Shown here in pieces: positions 22,240 to 34,800 of a stretch of 64,000 nucleotides of DNA. The translations under genes and the position numbers were made by a program. Location of the stretch: the NCBI GenBank assembly GCA_013180625.2, contig SNVD02015047.1:496001-560000 (forward strand), read 5' to 3'. Under the pieces are notes generated by a model, which ran no database searches, was not told the DNA's origin, and saw nothing but the letters and a program-made list of their open reading frames with translations. Source of the DNA: Boswellia sacra (Eukaryota; Streptophyta; Magnoliopsida; Sapindales; Burseraceae). The first letter of the stretch is position 1; each line of letters begins with the position of its first letter.

Positions 22240-25200
22240 TCACATACTTGGCCTCAATGGTAAGAAGCCGAGAGCGGACAATGCAAAAATCTCATCAATC
22301 ACCTGACGACGAGTCCGATGTCGTTGCTGATACACACGATCATTCCTCTCATACCATAGAAAATAAACTGTAGCAGAGAAAACCAAACGTGCAAGGATAT
22401 GCCCAAAATTCTTCCTGCCTTGAAGATGAAGAGAAGCCCAATGAAGTAGAGAGAGCCAACCAGAAGATGGCCAAACAATAAGAGTCTTAGCTGAAATCTC
22501 CCCCCATACAGAAGATGAGAAAGGACAGCTGAAGAAAAGATGCTCGTGCGTCTCATTTGCTGAAACACAGAGAACACAGCCTGAAGAAGATAACATGCCA
22601 TGACTTCGTAGTCGATCCATAGTACAAAGACGGCCCAATGAGGCAAGCCAAAGTATAAAGGAGTGCCTTGGAATATGGCCAGGGAACCACAGAAGATGAT
22701 GAAAGGAGTTTACCGAGCGTCTACTCCGTAATAATTCCCACGCTTAGGCAATAGAGAAAATACCAGAAGTGTGGCCCTTCCAAACAATATGGTCAAGAGT
22801 CCCCATCATAGGTCGGATGCGGATAGAGTCCCAAACCCGTCTGAGGTCCGGTCCACCTTCAAGAAAAGCCCAATCTCCATCTTGAATGATAGCTGAGACC
22901 TTTGCATCTGAGGGAAGACCTGTAGATGAAAGAGTCCTGAATGAAAACAAATCACAAAGACGCCCCTGCGGCAACCAGTAATCCTGCCAAAGTGAGGTAT
23001 CACGTCCATCTCCAATAGAAGAGACAAATTTACCCCTGCACCAATCCCGACTCTGTAAAATCTTCCTCCAAGACCAGGATGCTCCAGAAGTAACCCGAAC
23101 CTGCCAAAACGAGCGACCCCGAAGGAGTACCTTATGAACCCAAAAAAACCATATGGAAGACTTGTCAGAAAGAAGTCTCCAAACATGCTTCAAAATAGCA
23201 GCACGATTCCACTCCTTCACTCGCTTGATTCCTAAACCCCCTTCTTTCAATGGATAGCAAACCGAATCCCAAGCTACTTTGGCCCCAAAATGAGACAAAG
23301 AGGTTCCTTTCCACAGGAAAGCAGCCAGAATACCCTCGATCTTCCGTACCACAGCTGCCGGTAAAATAAACATAGATGACCAATAGACCTGGATGGAAAA
23401 TAGTATCGACTTAATCAACTGGAGACGGCCAGCATAAGTCAGCACAGCAGATGTCCACAATATGACACTCGAGAGAATCCGCTCTATCAAAGGAACACAG
23501 TCTGAAAGGCGTAATCTGGTACTAATCAGTGGCACCCCCAAATATCGGACTGGCAAACTCCCCACTTGAAAACCCAAGATGGACTGCAACACTGTACGAT
23601 CCTCATCATTGACTCCAGATAAGAAGACATGACTCTTGGCCGAATTCGTAACTAAACCAGAGACCTCTGTAAACTCTTGCAAAGCATCATGAACTACCCT
23701 AACAGAGCCCACATCTACCCTGCAAAAAACCATCAGATCATCTGCAAAACAAAGATGAGTAAGAGAAATCTGCTGGCATCTCCAATGGTATCAAAATCCA
23801 GGCCGCTGAGAAGCCTCCCGAAGAATACCACTCAAACCCTCCATGGCCAACACAAAAAGGTATGGCGACAACGGATCACCCTGTCGAACACCTCTAGAAG
23901 TGGGAAAGAAACCATAAAGCTCTCTATTTAAAGTGATCGAGAAGTGAGCAGAAGACATGCATGTCGCAATCCATCGGACCATACACTCTGGGATACCAAT
24001 CGTCCTTAATCCCAAAATGATGAAATCCCAACTGACAGTATCAAAAGCTTTGCGAATATCCACCTTTAACGCGCACCGGGGAGGCGAATGCCCAAGGTGG
24101 TAATTATGCATAAGCTCTTGTGTCAATAGAATGGCATCAGAGATCCTCCGACTTGGAACAAAAGCTGACTGCGAACTCCCAACTACATCAGGTAACACTG
24201 CTTTGAATCGGTTTACAATCACTTTAGAGATGCACTTGTAAAGAACGTTGCAACATGAGATTGGTCGAAAGTCACTCATAGTCCGAGGAGTCTCAACCTT
24301 GGGGACCAAGGCAATCCGAGTGGCATTAACACACTTCGGCATCCGACAAGTCACAAAGAAGTAGTGCATCGCAGCCATAAACTCAACACTATTAATGTCC
24401 CAAGCCCGTTTAAAGAACAGAGAAGTGTACCCATCCGGTCCTGGAGCTTTATCATCGGGAATCGAGAATAAAGCTGACCTGATCTCATTATTAGTAATAG
24501 GGCACACTAAAGAAGGCAACATCTCCGTAGAAACTCTGCCAGAGAAAAATCGAGAAGCATCTACAAAAGAAGGGCGAGGAGGAGTTGTAAGCAATTTCTG
24601 GAAATACCTCACAGCTAGATGACCTAAGTCGCCTCTATCTGTAACAATGGTGCCAACCTCATCCTCAAGCTGACGAATCCGATTCCTGACTTGTCTATGG
24701 ATCAGAGACTTGTGAAAGAATTTAGTATTTTGATCCCCCTGAGAGAGCCATTGGATCCTAGACCTCTGCCGAAAGAAAGCCTCTTCATCCCTGCACAACT
24801 GAAAATACTGCTTAGCAAAATCCCTCTCAGCCAAAATACACTCTGGGAAAGAAGGGCTCTCATCCAGAGCAGCTTGAGCTACTGCCCACTGAGCCCTAAC
24901 CTCACTAACCCTACTAGAGATGTGACTAGAGGCCTTGGCATGCAAAGTCTTAAACTCCCATTTCAACAACCCCAATTTCTGCGTAACTCGAAACAAAGGA
25001 TCCCCGTCCACAAGCGTAGACCATACTTTCTGAACAATCTCCAAAAAATCCTCTCGGTCAGCCCAAAAGTTTAAAAATTTAAAAGGACTGGAGGTCTGCC
25101 TACGTTGATCTCCAAACCTTATGACCAAAGCACTGTGATCAGAAACATCCCGTGGAAGAATCTCAGAAGTTGTGTTTGGCCAAGTCAAGAACCAGGAAGT

Positions 25201-25836
25201 GCTACCGAAACTCCAATCAAGAGTCTGGAGAATAGTACCCTCTCCCTGCTACCCATTATGCCAAGTATACCGGAGTCCAAGAGATGGAACTCTGATCAAT
25301 GCTGCATCATGTATACACTTACCAAAATCATCCATATAACCACGCCAAGCCTGATCCCCTCCAACTCTATCCGACGAGCGTAAAATCGCATTAAAATCAC
25401 CCAATGCCAACCAAGGTAAGTCACCAAAATCCCTGGACTGAGCTCTGATACAGTCCCATAACTGTCGACGGACACCCGGATCATTAGAACCATAAACAAA
25501 TAGCAAACCAAAAGAAACCCCATCAGATAATCTGGTAGCCCGACAAACAATCCACTGTGAAGAAAGCTGCAGATCACTCAACCTATACAATGTAGGATCC
25601 CAACACACCAAAACTCAGCAAGCAATTGACTCAGTGGCATTGGATAAAAACTTCCAAGAAGGACAAATACCCGAAACCACTGAAGCAAGGTGTCGCTGAT
25701 CAACCTTAGTCTCTAAGAGACCAATCAAACCTAAAGAATACTTAGAAATCCAATTTCTAACTGCCCGCTGTGAAGAGAAGCCATTAAGGCCTCTAATATT
25801 CCAACTTCCTATCATAGGAAACTGGAAATAACTCAT
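22240..25836 (-). pseudogene. LINE ORF2: endonuclease, reverse transcriptase, zf-RVT
   Basis: One continuous frame of 1199 codons starting 15 bases after ORF1. The APE-type endonuclease comes first (SWNIRGLNG, LLETKVD, GDFNAI, and SDHSALV near residue 230). The RT follows: PGPDGYTSLFFK, DFRPISCCNVLYK, SAFVPSRRISDA, DIRKAFDTV, GVRQGDPLSPYLF and the catalytic FADD at about 23750-23740. A C-terminal zf-RVT region has CVLC...HLFFSCPF. Four in-frame stops break it: 25617-25615 (TGA), 25251-25249 (TAG), 23793-23791 (TGA, just before the FADD segment) and 22746-22744 (TAA). No frameshift is needed. ORF2 nicks target DNA and primes cDNA synthesis there. This copy cannot make full-length protein, but the damage is minimal. 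Confidence 0.92.
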
Positions 25837-25851
25837 GACTGAAAAAAGAAA

Positions 25852-27231
25852 TCATTTGGGGCGCACGCCTCCTTTGCCCCCATTGCCACCCTTTTTACTC
25901 TGGACCTTTTTACCCTGACCAGCAAGAGGAATAGAAATAGAGTTAGATCGTCGACTATCCAAAGGCTCCCTAAGGGTTTTTGGAGAACCCGGAGCAATAA
26001 CCTTCTTTGGAGGAGCAATCCTTGAAGAATCAGGTAAAGTAGCTACAGGGCTATCAGGGCACTTCAGAATTTGATCCTGGTGAGTCTCAATAGGAGATAG
26101 TGAATCAGGATCAGAATCTGACTCAAAACTCGAACCATGGGTAGCAATCTGACCTAATTTAGTAAAGATCCTTTCCATCGAATCTGCCCCGGTAGTTACT
26201 GGATTTGAAGTCAATAGTGCAAGAGGTCCAGCTGGTGTGGAGTCAGTAACAATACCTTTACCCTTGTCTTTTAGAGCTGGGGTTATATCTTCAGCACTAA
26301 TCTGATCTTGGCCAGGCTCAATATGAACAGCTGCTGCAACAACAGGGTCAGCAGTCTTCCCCTTATCTCTCAAGATGAGGGCTGTAGTAGTAACTGATGC
26401 CTCAGCCTCTGTACGAGCAGAAGTTGCAACAGGTATCGGACAAGTATGGTCAAACAAACAACACTTGGGACATCGTTTTGGCTTCCATTCATATTCTACC
26501 CTGATCTTGATTGGTTCAGAAGAAAGCTTACACCGGATCTCAAAGTCTTGCACTGGAGCATGCTCCGCATCTATCTCAACACAGACTCTGGCATAGGATA
26601 ACCTAGTGTGCTCATAAGTCATCCTGTCACATGATAAAGGTCGACCAACCATACTAGAAATAGCACTGAGTGCTTTGGTTGACCACAATAGAAATGGTAG
26701 TCCATATAACCGAATCCAGACTGGAATCCTGGAAATCCTGCTCTGATCAAAAGAGAAATGAGGATTCCATTGTTGAAGAATGATGTGCTTCCCACCAAAC
26801 ATCCAGGGTCCTCTCTCTAAAATATCCTGAACCTCCTCCACTGTTCTAAATCTGAAAATCAAGAATCCCGTCCCAGTAGAGCGGACATCCTCTAAACCAC
26901 TAGACTGCCATGCACGCATCGCAATGGAACGTGCAGCATGAAAAGGCATAGTATACCCAGGAAAAAAACCCACGATACAGCGCAACCAATCAGCCCCCGC
27001 ATCATCAACCAGCTCATCAGGGAGCTCAAGGATTGAACCTGGGTCCTTCCGGGCTATCGAGTCAAGGCAAAATCTAGTGCTGGCCTCAGTAACCCGAGCC
27101 CTATCAGCCCAAGAACCGGGTGGTTTGGGTAAGGGTTGTTTGAGGGTGGTGTTTCGGGCAGGTGGGTGTGTTTGAGTGGCACGAGGCGGGCGTTGGGTCT
27201 GGTTCTGTTTGTTAGGGGCGGAGGTGGCCAT
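25852..27231 (-). CDS. LINE ORF1 protein (DUF4283, zinc-knuckle-like)
   Basis: 459 codons with stop, open throughout. The start is taken at the ATG at 27231 (MATSAPNKQN), because the conserved order follows from there; the frame is open upstream for 35 more codons but reads as 5' UTR. Residues 1-50 are basic and Pro-rich. A DUF4283 domain (about residues 65-230) includes RGPWMFGGKHIILQQW and PVWIRLYGLPF. A knuckle-like CPKCCLFDHTC follows near residue 250; its spacing lacks the usual final C at the standard distance. The C-terminal part is low-complexity and ends basic. ORF1 proteins bind element RNA in ribonucleoprotein particles; that is family knowledge. Confidence 0.85.
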   Translation of the reverse strand: MATSAPNKQNQTQRPPRATQTHPPARNTTLKQPLPKPPGSWADRARVTEASTRFCLDSIARKDPGSILELPDELVDDAGADWLRCIVGFFPGYTMPFHAARSIAMRAWQSSGLEDVRSTGTGFLIFRFRTVEEVQDILERGPWMFGGKHIILQQWNPHFSFDQSRISRIPVWIRLYGLPFLLWSTKALSAISSMVGRPLSCDRMTYEHTRLSYARVCVEIDAEHAPVQDFEIRCKLSSEPIKIRVEYEWKPKRCPKCCLFDHTCPIPVATSARTEAEASVTTTALILRDKGKTADPVVAAAVHIEPGQDQISAEDITPALKDKGKGIVTDSTPAGPLALLTSNPVTTGADSMERIFTKLGQIATHGSSFESDSDPDSLSPIETHQDQILKCPDSPVATLPDSSRIAPPKKVIAPGSPKTLREPLDSRRSNSISIPLAGQGKKVQSKKGGNGGKGGVRPK

Positions 27232-28206
27232 AGTAGGGATAGTGTAGTGTAGGCTGGAAAATGTGTGGTGAAAATAGTGGGTAACCTCAACCGGAAGCAA
27301 TAAACCAAAATTAACTCCAAAACTCCAAAATACCAACCAACAATCAATTCAACCAAATATCTCCAAATCAGTCAATTCAACCAAAGTATCCAACCGACAA
27401 TCCAAATAACCAGGTGTATGCAAAAAAGCAAGTTCACAACAGTTTAAGAACAAATTAAAGAAGATAATGTGAAATTGCGATATATGGTGTGCATACCGGT
27501 CACCAAAACGGGCATGAAAAAAGAACTAGTGAATAGTTTCTGTTGATGTCGCTCCTTGGATTTGATTATCCGTAAGAAATTTGGGTGTCAGCCAAGAAGC
27601 AAATATGCATGTAATAGGCTGATGAGCAACCTGGAAGAATCGATGAATAGTATTTCCGTATGAACAGTACTGCCGCCGTCAGGAATAGTATCTCCGAAAA
27701 TATAAATGCGATTTCAGGGAGAAATACTAGGAATCTGACGATACTGCAGAAGAGAAACCTGATCGACGCCTCTTGATCTACACTTTGGTACCGGAGGTGA
27801 CGACCCACTCGCCGTCGAACAGAAAAGCGGCGGTGAATAGTAGATTAAAAACTCCGTGGACGGGGCTGAAGACGGTCGAAACAGATTTCGGTACTGAAGA
27901 AAGATTTGCAGAACGGGCCGAGATGAAGCTGACCACGCTGGTGGTGACTATTCACTCGCCACTCTGCCGCCGTAAATAGTGAAAACCGATACCTTTTTTC
28001 TGTAGATTTGAACGTTTTTCGTTCGAAATCTCGAAAGACTCAAGAAGGAAGGTTTGATTAGCGTGTTTCGATCTACAATATGTGTGAATCTCAAAGCGTA
28101 ACTCGCAAATCCAGTGAAATGAACAGTAACTCCGGCGGTGTCATTTGAGAGAAAATCATGTTATGTGACCAACCAGATCCCCCCTAAACTCGCTTGGCCA
28201 GTTCAC

Positions 28207-29790
28207 GTAGTTAGTTAATATTTAATTGTGTCCATAGTAAATAAAGCCTAATATATGATGCTACAAATTACCATGTTACAACATTAAGAATGTTCTAATC
28301 AATAAATATTTAAGTTTTATCACTAAAACTGTATTCTCATTTTAAAAATTAGGTATACTACTATTGATCCTACATTTCTCATGGGAAATTATACATCTAG
28401 CTAGTATAATAAAATACATAGTAGTAAGGTTTAAAAAGGAAATAAAAATAACCCATATAACCTCAATAATATTCGGTAATGTTGAAATTTGGAGGCCCAA
28501 ATTTACTAGGCAAAATTGGAAAAATGCTGGTTTGGGCTTACTTTCGTACAATCATGAGAAAAGCCTCCATTGGCATTGACTAGATTGGTGGGCGTATCCA
28601 CTCATATGCTTAAGTCAATTAATATTGTTGTGAATAAAACTGAGCTAAAGTGAGTTGAAAATAACCAAGTTATTAGGTCTTATTGCTCATTTCCTTTAAA
28701 GGTTCTATTTATTCAGTGTTGAGGTCGCTTAGACCTCACTGCATTGGGATAATGACTGTTAACTGCCACTTTACTTAGGTTGAATTGTTAAAGTATAGTC
28801 CAATGAACTATAGTGGGGTTGTCCATATTTGATCATGGCCATCTCCGACGTTTGTAGCGATTTTAGGTGTGAGAAGTGTAGCCTTGCGCGATGTGGCGTT
28901 TGTCACATGCTATGACAATGTGATATATACAGTACTACAATTTCTTCATGTGATAAAATATGCAATAACTAAAGCAAAATATGGGAGTTAAACTAAAAAT
29001 GGAAGAGAATTTTTTTAAAACACTTTTGAGAGGTGAGTGGGGGTGCGTTATTTTCAGTTTAGTGAAACCCTAAATTTTTTAGCAGCCAACAAAACTCTAT
29101 TCTCTTTTATGTCTTAAACAAGTTCTGAGTTATTGAATAAGTTGTCGAATGCTTTACACCTTGCTATCTATTTATCAAGTATTGTTAGACGACTAAATAG
29201 ATGTCAAGGACTTGATAACTCAATTTTTTGCTTGATAACTCATGATTTGATTAAGACAAAAAAAAAATTTTAATTAAAACTCAAAACATTCCTTCTCTAA
29301 CTTGATTTATTTTGCATTTTTTCGGTTATAGAATTGATCGTAGGATTTACTTAGAATTGAGGGCTGTTTGGGAGTTCAGTGGAGGCTAAAAAAAATTTAC
29401 CTTCCAATTATATTAGGACGATCCATGACATTAAGGTTTGGTGGTACTGGTACATGTCATATGACATGAATGTTTCGTGTCACAATAACCAACGTCTAAA
29501 CCCAGCCTGAACTATACAACTAAAACATTACATCTATAAAACATTGTTAAATTTTTGGATGGCTTTTGATTACTCTTACATTGACAAATAGAAACCCTAT
29601 TTTTTCCAATCCTAATTTAAAATCAATTAACAGCTCTAGAGAACAATCATAATAGTACCTCAATAAAAGATTAACAATCTATATAAAAAGAGTTTTGTAT
29701 CAATGGGGTGTTGAGAGAAAAATATTCTGAGAAGAATAATATATAAATAGCGACCTTCACATTCTAAACCCAACTGATATCACAATATCT
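28207..29790. other. Intergenic stretch between LINE and ADA1-like gene
   Basis: No gene supported. It contains a perfect 16-bp palindrome at 29453-29468 (catgtcatatgacatg), a small hairpin gaggtc-gctta-gacctc near 28721 and a TATATAAATAG string at 29740-29750. Confidence 0.45.
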
Positions 29791-29798
29791 AAAGTCCA

Positions 29799-29878
29799 AG
29801 CCCAGCCTGGGGTCATTTCATATTTTGCATTGGTTGGGGGCCGAATTTGGGCTGTGATTTTGGGTCGGATACAGCCCA
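29799..29878 (+). promoter_or_regulatory. Likely promoter of ADA1-like gene with three site II motifs
   Basis: Three TGGGCY (site II) elements lie at 29799-29804 (as AGCCCA), 29848-29853 (TGGGCT) and 29873-29878 (as AGCCCA). They are just upstream of a purine-rich leader (29900-30150) that looks like 5' UTR. Site II clusters bind TCP factors and mark promoters of broadly expressed plant genes. The exact transcription start is not visible. Confidence 0.4.
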
Positions 29879-30676
29879 TTTCATTACAAAAATGAGAAAA
29901 ATTGAAAAGAAAGAGGAGGAGAGAGAGAGGAAGAGTATCAGAGGAAGATGAAGAAAAGGGGTTTCCGTTGTTGCTTCAAAATCTTCCTATTCTAAAAAAC
30001 CCAGAAATCATTTTAATTTTAATTTCATTTTATGAGAAATTTTTTATTTTTTTTATAAAAATGAAATAAAACAAGCAAACCAAATTCTAGAGAGAGAAAG
30101 CCGCAGAAGAAGCAGAAGGGAAGGGAGGAAAGGAGGAGCTCAATGCAAGTAGAAGCTACAAATCGAAATTTTCTTGCACTTTCTTGAGCTCCAAACAGGT
30201 CAGCCCCATCGATTTTTCTCTCTCTAGAATCTCTTCTGTAACGAAACCTTCATGTTTGAATAGAAAAACCGAATCTTTTGAGTGTGTAGTTGTCGACGTT
30301 TGATGAATCCTGTAAATTTGCTGCTTTTTAGCTTCAATTTTTGATTGGGAAAAGAGAGTTTTGCTTGAGTTGCATTAAGGGTAATTTCCTCAACATGGGT
30401 TGGTTCAATTTGTAAATATGGTTAGGGTTTTGCACTGTTGGATCAGAATTCAAATTTTGTTGAAAAAGTTGGATTTTGGTGGGTTTGGTTTTGGTTTGGC
30501 AGTGATGGGCTGTGTTAAGAGCTTCACGTAAGTATGATGTAATTGTGGTCAGAATTTGTTTTCTTGAGCAGAATGAAATAAGGTTAAAAGCCCTGATTTA
30601 GTTCGGGTTTTGGGTTAAGCAAAGTGGGATTTGGTGGTTTTGTAAGTTATTGTACATGGGTTATTTCTGGTGAGAA

Positions 30677-31846
30677 ATGCAACAGCCAAATCAGCCACAT
30701 TCGCGGCTCAATCTGGCAGAGCTGAAGGCTCAGTTAGTCAAGAGACTTGGGCCGGAAAGGTCAAAACTGTATTTTTATTATTTGAATAAGCTGTTGAGTT
30801 TGAAGCTGAGCAAGGTTGAGTTCAATAAGTTCTGTTTGAGGGTTATTGGTAGAGAGAATGTTAAGCTTCATAATCAACTAATACGTTCAATTCTGAAAAA
30901 TGCTTGTAATGCAAAAGTTCCGCCTTCTGGATCAACTCAAGAAAATGATGGTTTTAAATTTATGAGGGATGGGTGTCGAGAAAATGGAGATGCTCTTCTA
31001 TCTTCTCCTTGTGGACCAAGATCAGGAGTCTCTGTTGGGTCTGATGGGAAATTGGAATTCTCTCCTCATCAATCAACAGTTATAGGTAATAATGTAGTTT
31101 TGGAGAATGGAAATTTGGCTTCTCATGAAATGCAGAAGCCGGTGCAGCATCATCAAGTTATCTCTGGAGAAACAAATAATGAAGAGGAAATTAGGCTTTG
31201 TCAACCTGCCCAGACAAAGGGATCTGCAGATGGATTACATTCTGTTGATAGCAGTGAACAGAGTGAAGTATTAGCTGTTGGTGATGGAATCGAGTTATGC
31301 GCTAGAAGGTCACTTCGAGCACCACTTGGGATACTACTTTGCCCACTTAGTGTGGGCGGGCCCTGCCAGGCATCACGTTTGGCAAGCAGTGGTAGATGCT
31401 ATAGCTACTATGATAGTGGTGGACTGTTTGATACTGAGACACTGAGGAAACGCATGCAGCAGATTGCTACATCACAAGGCCTCGGAGATGTTTCAATGGA
31501 GTGTGCTAATTTGTTAAACAATGGGCTGGATGTATATCTGAAGAGGTTAATAAGGTCTACAATTCAACTTGTAGGAACAAGTTCTGGACAAGAATTGATG
31601 GGAAATAATGCCTACAAGCATCATTATCAGAGAAAGCTTGTTAATGGTGTTTTGCCAGGTTACCGCTTAAATGCGCAAAGTAGCAGTAGGCCTTCGGAAG
31701 AATTGCATGAACAGAGACATGACGTGCCTGTATCTTTGCTGGACTTAAAGGTTGCCATGTGGCTGAAACCACAGCAGCTTGGAGAAGACTGGCCATTGCT
31801 GCTGGAGAAAATTTGTACGCATTCTCATGAAGAACAAAGTTTCTAA
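30677..31846 (+). CDS. ADA1: SAGA complex subunit, ADA1 / SAGA-Tad1 family
   Basis: Single-exon CDS of 389 residues. The N-terminus reads RLNLAELKAQLVKRLGPERS and continues to FNKFCLRVIGRENVKLHNQL, then SILKNAC. This is the conserved start of the SAGA-Tad1 (Hfi1/ADA1) family, with its histone-fold-like module. A Ser/Asn-rich linker follows (about residues 85-215), then a second conserved block, APLGILLCP, DTETLRKRM and LNNGLDVYLKRLI (residues 215-295). The C-terminus carries VSLLDLKVAMWLKPQQLGEDWPLLLEKI. The product is expected in the nucleus as a structural subunit of the SAGA histone acetyltransferase coactivator. The 5' UTR appears spliced: a donor after 30198, a small exon 30503-30527 followed by gtaagt, and an acceptor ending at 30571. 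The frame has no defects. Plants have several ADA1-like paralogues; which one this is cannot be told here. Confidence 0.88.
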   Translation: MQQPNQPHSRLNLAELKAQLVKRLGPERSKLYFYYLNKLLSLKLSKVEFNKFCLRVIGRENVKLHNQLIRSILKNACNAKVPPSGSTQENDGFKFMRDGCRENGDALLSSPCGPRSGVSVGSDGKLEFSPHQSTVIGNNVVLENGNLASHEMQKPVQHHQVISGETNNEEEIRLCQPAQTKGSADGLHSVDSSEQSEVLAVGDGIELCARRSLRAPLGILLCPLSVGGPCQASRLASSGRCYSYYDSGGLFDTETLRKRMQQIATSQGLGDVSMECANLLNNGLDVYLKRLIRSTIQLVGTSSGQELMGNNAYKHHYQRKLVNGVLPGYRLNAQSSSRPSEELHEQRHDVPVSLLDLKVAMWLKPQQLGEDWPLLLEKICTHSHEEQSF

Positions 31847-34800
31847 AGCAACCTGCGATGCTTTCTAGGAGTTGTTAGTTAATAATTTTTCTTTAAAAGC
31901 ATCGACAGATGGTGACAGCTTTGCTTGAGTACCAATGAAGCAGTGTTTCGCTCTTTCTTGACTTTGATGAGTGATTCGGCTGCCATCTGGATAAAAATCT
32001 TTTTCATACAAGAGCAATAATAGAGCAGGAAAAATTCTTCATTATAGCTTGTACTTTTTTGAATTCTAGAATACCACACTTGACAGCAATCAATCACAAG
32101 GGGTGAGAAAAGAGAAAACCCATGTTTGGTTGCCCTGTTGTATCATTAGCATAGTTTTGTTTCAATTACTGCACATTTTCATCATTTTTCTGTAACTTAT
32201 ATCCAGTCATTAGTAAGTTTAGAAACAGTTTTGCAGAAATAATGTATCTAGCATGTTAAGAAAATGTGGATACTGTAAAAATTCTTTTGTATTTGTTCTG
32301 AAAACTTAGAAATAGTTTGGATCTGAATGTCAACTTAGTTTTAGTTTTAACTCTACTCAATTCCAGGTGCAGCTTTTGTTAGACTCAATTTTCTATCTTT
32401 TGGTGTTTATGCGGGAAGATGACATATATTTATTTTGACATGCAATACTCACTTAAAGTCAATGATCGGCAATTTCATTTAAGCTTCACTTTTTTTGTGC
32501 ACCTTGTTGAGACTAAATGTCATGGATTCTCTACTTCTTGAGTTTTACTTGTCTTATCATAGAGGCCCTCGAATGAGCTTGGAAGTCCTTTTTTTTTTTT
32601 TTTGGGTAAGTGGGAAAACCTATGATTGCCATCTTCAGTCACTGGGATAAATAGATTCCATATTTTCTGTTGTGTCCACGTCGAACTTACATTAGTAATC
32701 GTGTAGAATATTGTAGGTAAACAAGTTTATTGTATAGGCAAGCATCAAGCACCATGCATTAAGCATTTAGTTTTTGCCGCTGTTAACATCCTTATGTTGT
32801 ATCAATGAGAGATATGCCAGTATCTTGAATGGTTTGTTCATTTGTGCGTGCAATACTTTTTTCATAGCTTCTTACTTTGTTAAGAACTTGCCTAAGGCAT
32901 GCATAGAATCTGGAGGTCAAAGAGACCCTGGAATACCTCTTATGCCAACCTTGGAGACAGATTCCAGTTTTAACTTGTTTTCATGCTTGGGGAGGGGTAA
33001 GATGAAGCTTGTGGTAAAATTCTTAAAAGATTAAAGTTATTTTGGCGATATGTGATGTGGATGCTCTTGCTCTCTTTATTCCCAACTAGTGTGTGAACAA
33101 TCAAGGTTTTATATGTTATTTTAGATGAATTTTTTTTTTTTTTCTGAAGATGAAAATAAATTTCTTGTTACTTCAGTTTTGATACTGAATAGTGAATAGG
33201 TTAAAGAATCTGAAAGTTGGAATCGTAAGATTTTGTTAAGTTACGCTAATTGGAAACCTTAATTGTGTGCTACATGTGAGAGCATAAAAGCTTGGGAGGA
33301 TTCTTTGTACATTTTCGCAAATTATGCTTAGGAGAATTCTTCTCCTTGCCTCCTCTTTGGATGTTATCTGCCAAATCTGTTCTGATACGAACTAGTACTA
33401 ACGGAAACAAACATATCTTAAACATGTCTGGTTTAGAATTTCGTGAGTTTTTGCAGCAACAGTGGAGCTTGTGACTGGTGTCTATCTTTTATTATGCTTA
33501 GTCAAAAAGATAGAAGAGAAAACCCATGTTTGGTTGCCCTGATTTGCTGGCTTTCTTATGCTCTTGTAATTTAATTAATCTCTTCTATCTTTTTGCCAAG
33601 AATGCGATAAGAATAGATGATGAGTCTCTTGAGTTAAGTGGTAAGTTGTATTCTTCAATAATTTTTTTGGATTAGATATATTAATATTGTCAGTCCTGTT
33701 TTCGTCTTAAATCAACCTGAAAATGCTCATGTCTATACATGGAAGGCGAGAAGCGAATCAATGGTTGATCACCACTTTCCACTTTTTACTTTCTGAATCG
33801 TGCAAACAAATGTACATGAAGCTTTTGATCATTTGTTACTGATTCAGTTAATGCTTATCCTGTTTGTTCATTGTTCCAGAGACTTAACATTAGCTTCTGA
33901 TATCAATAATGTATCTTTTTTCCCCCTTCTTGTTCTTTGTTTCTGACGCTGTTGCGGCCGATGCTTCTGTGTCAAGAGTACTGCTTACTGGTTTGAAGTA
34001 ACAGATCTCCAAAGATTATTGTTCAGGCCTCGAGAGGAGGTTCTGGTAAGCAGTAACTTGTGTGATGGGGGCATTCGTGATTGAAGCTAGCTCTAGCCTA
34101 ACGGAACCAATTGATTTCTGTAATGGATTACAAATTACAAATCGAGAGGAGCTGAGGATATAATGTAAAAACACAAAATAATTTTCAAACGGGAGTTATC
34201 CTGTAGATGTTGTGTAAAAACAGAATACTTTTCAAACGGAGTTATCCTATAGATGTTGCAATAATGTCTGTTTAAAATATGAATCATAGTGTTTGTTCTT
34301 ATGGGAATGGAATGGAGAGCAAAAGACCTTTGTTTCTAGAAATATGGGCAAATGGAAGTTTAACTTCTGAAAAAGCACTTAATGAAGCCTCCCAGAAGGA
34401 TTAGTCAATATTATATTTCATAACATATTTTCTTAATTTAAAAAAAAAAAAAAAGATTACAAACGTGTGCAGGAAAGGCTCATGATCTGGACTTAATAAA
34501 TTACTGGGTGATTAAAGAGAACCTTTGTTCTAGCTTTAGAATTTAATAGAACGGCACTCTTTTTTATTAACTTTTTAATGTCATCCTTTAATCCCTTTAA
34601 CTGGAATTCAGCTACAAAAATAATAAATCATTTATAATGCATGTAAAAAAAAAATATATAAATACATCTAATAAAATCAATAAAGTTTTATTATATAAGT
34701 ACGACTTTTGGTAACAAATATCATAACTAATTTTAATCATTAAGAATTCATGGGCACTAATTGTGTTACAAACTAACCCTGCATAAGCTTTATTATTATT

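Larger units (their letters stand above)
21920..28191 (-). mobile_element. L1-type LINE, full length
   Basis: Element of about 6.27 kb on the minus strand, flanked by a perfect 15-bp target duplication gcttggccagttcac (21905-21919 and 28192-28206). The 3' end carries a short A tail (seen as ttttttt at 21920-21926). Order: 5' UTR of about 960 bp (28191-27232, comparatively GC-rich), ORF1, a 15-bp gap, ORF2, and a 3' UTR of about 320 bp (22239-21920). Target-primed insertion, the long duplication and the oligo(A) end are typical of plant L1 elements. Only stop codons, no frameshifts, were seen in ORF2. Confidence 0.94.

Noticed and set aside
34438..34457. A run of A as the tail of a second LINE or processed gene
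   Set aside because: No coding remnant on the plus strand upstream and no flanking duplication was found.
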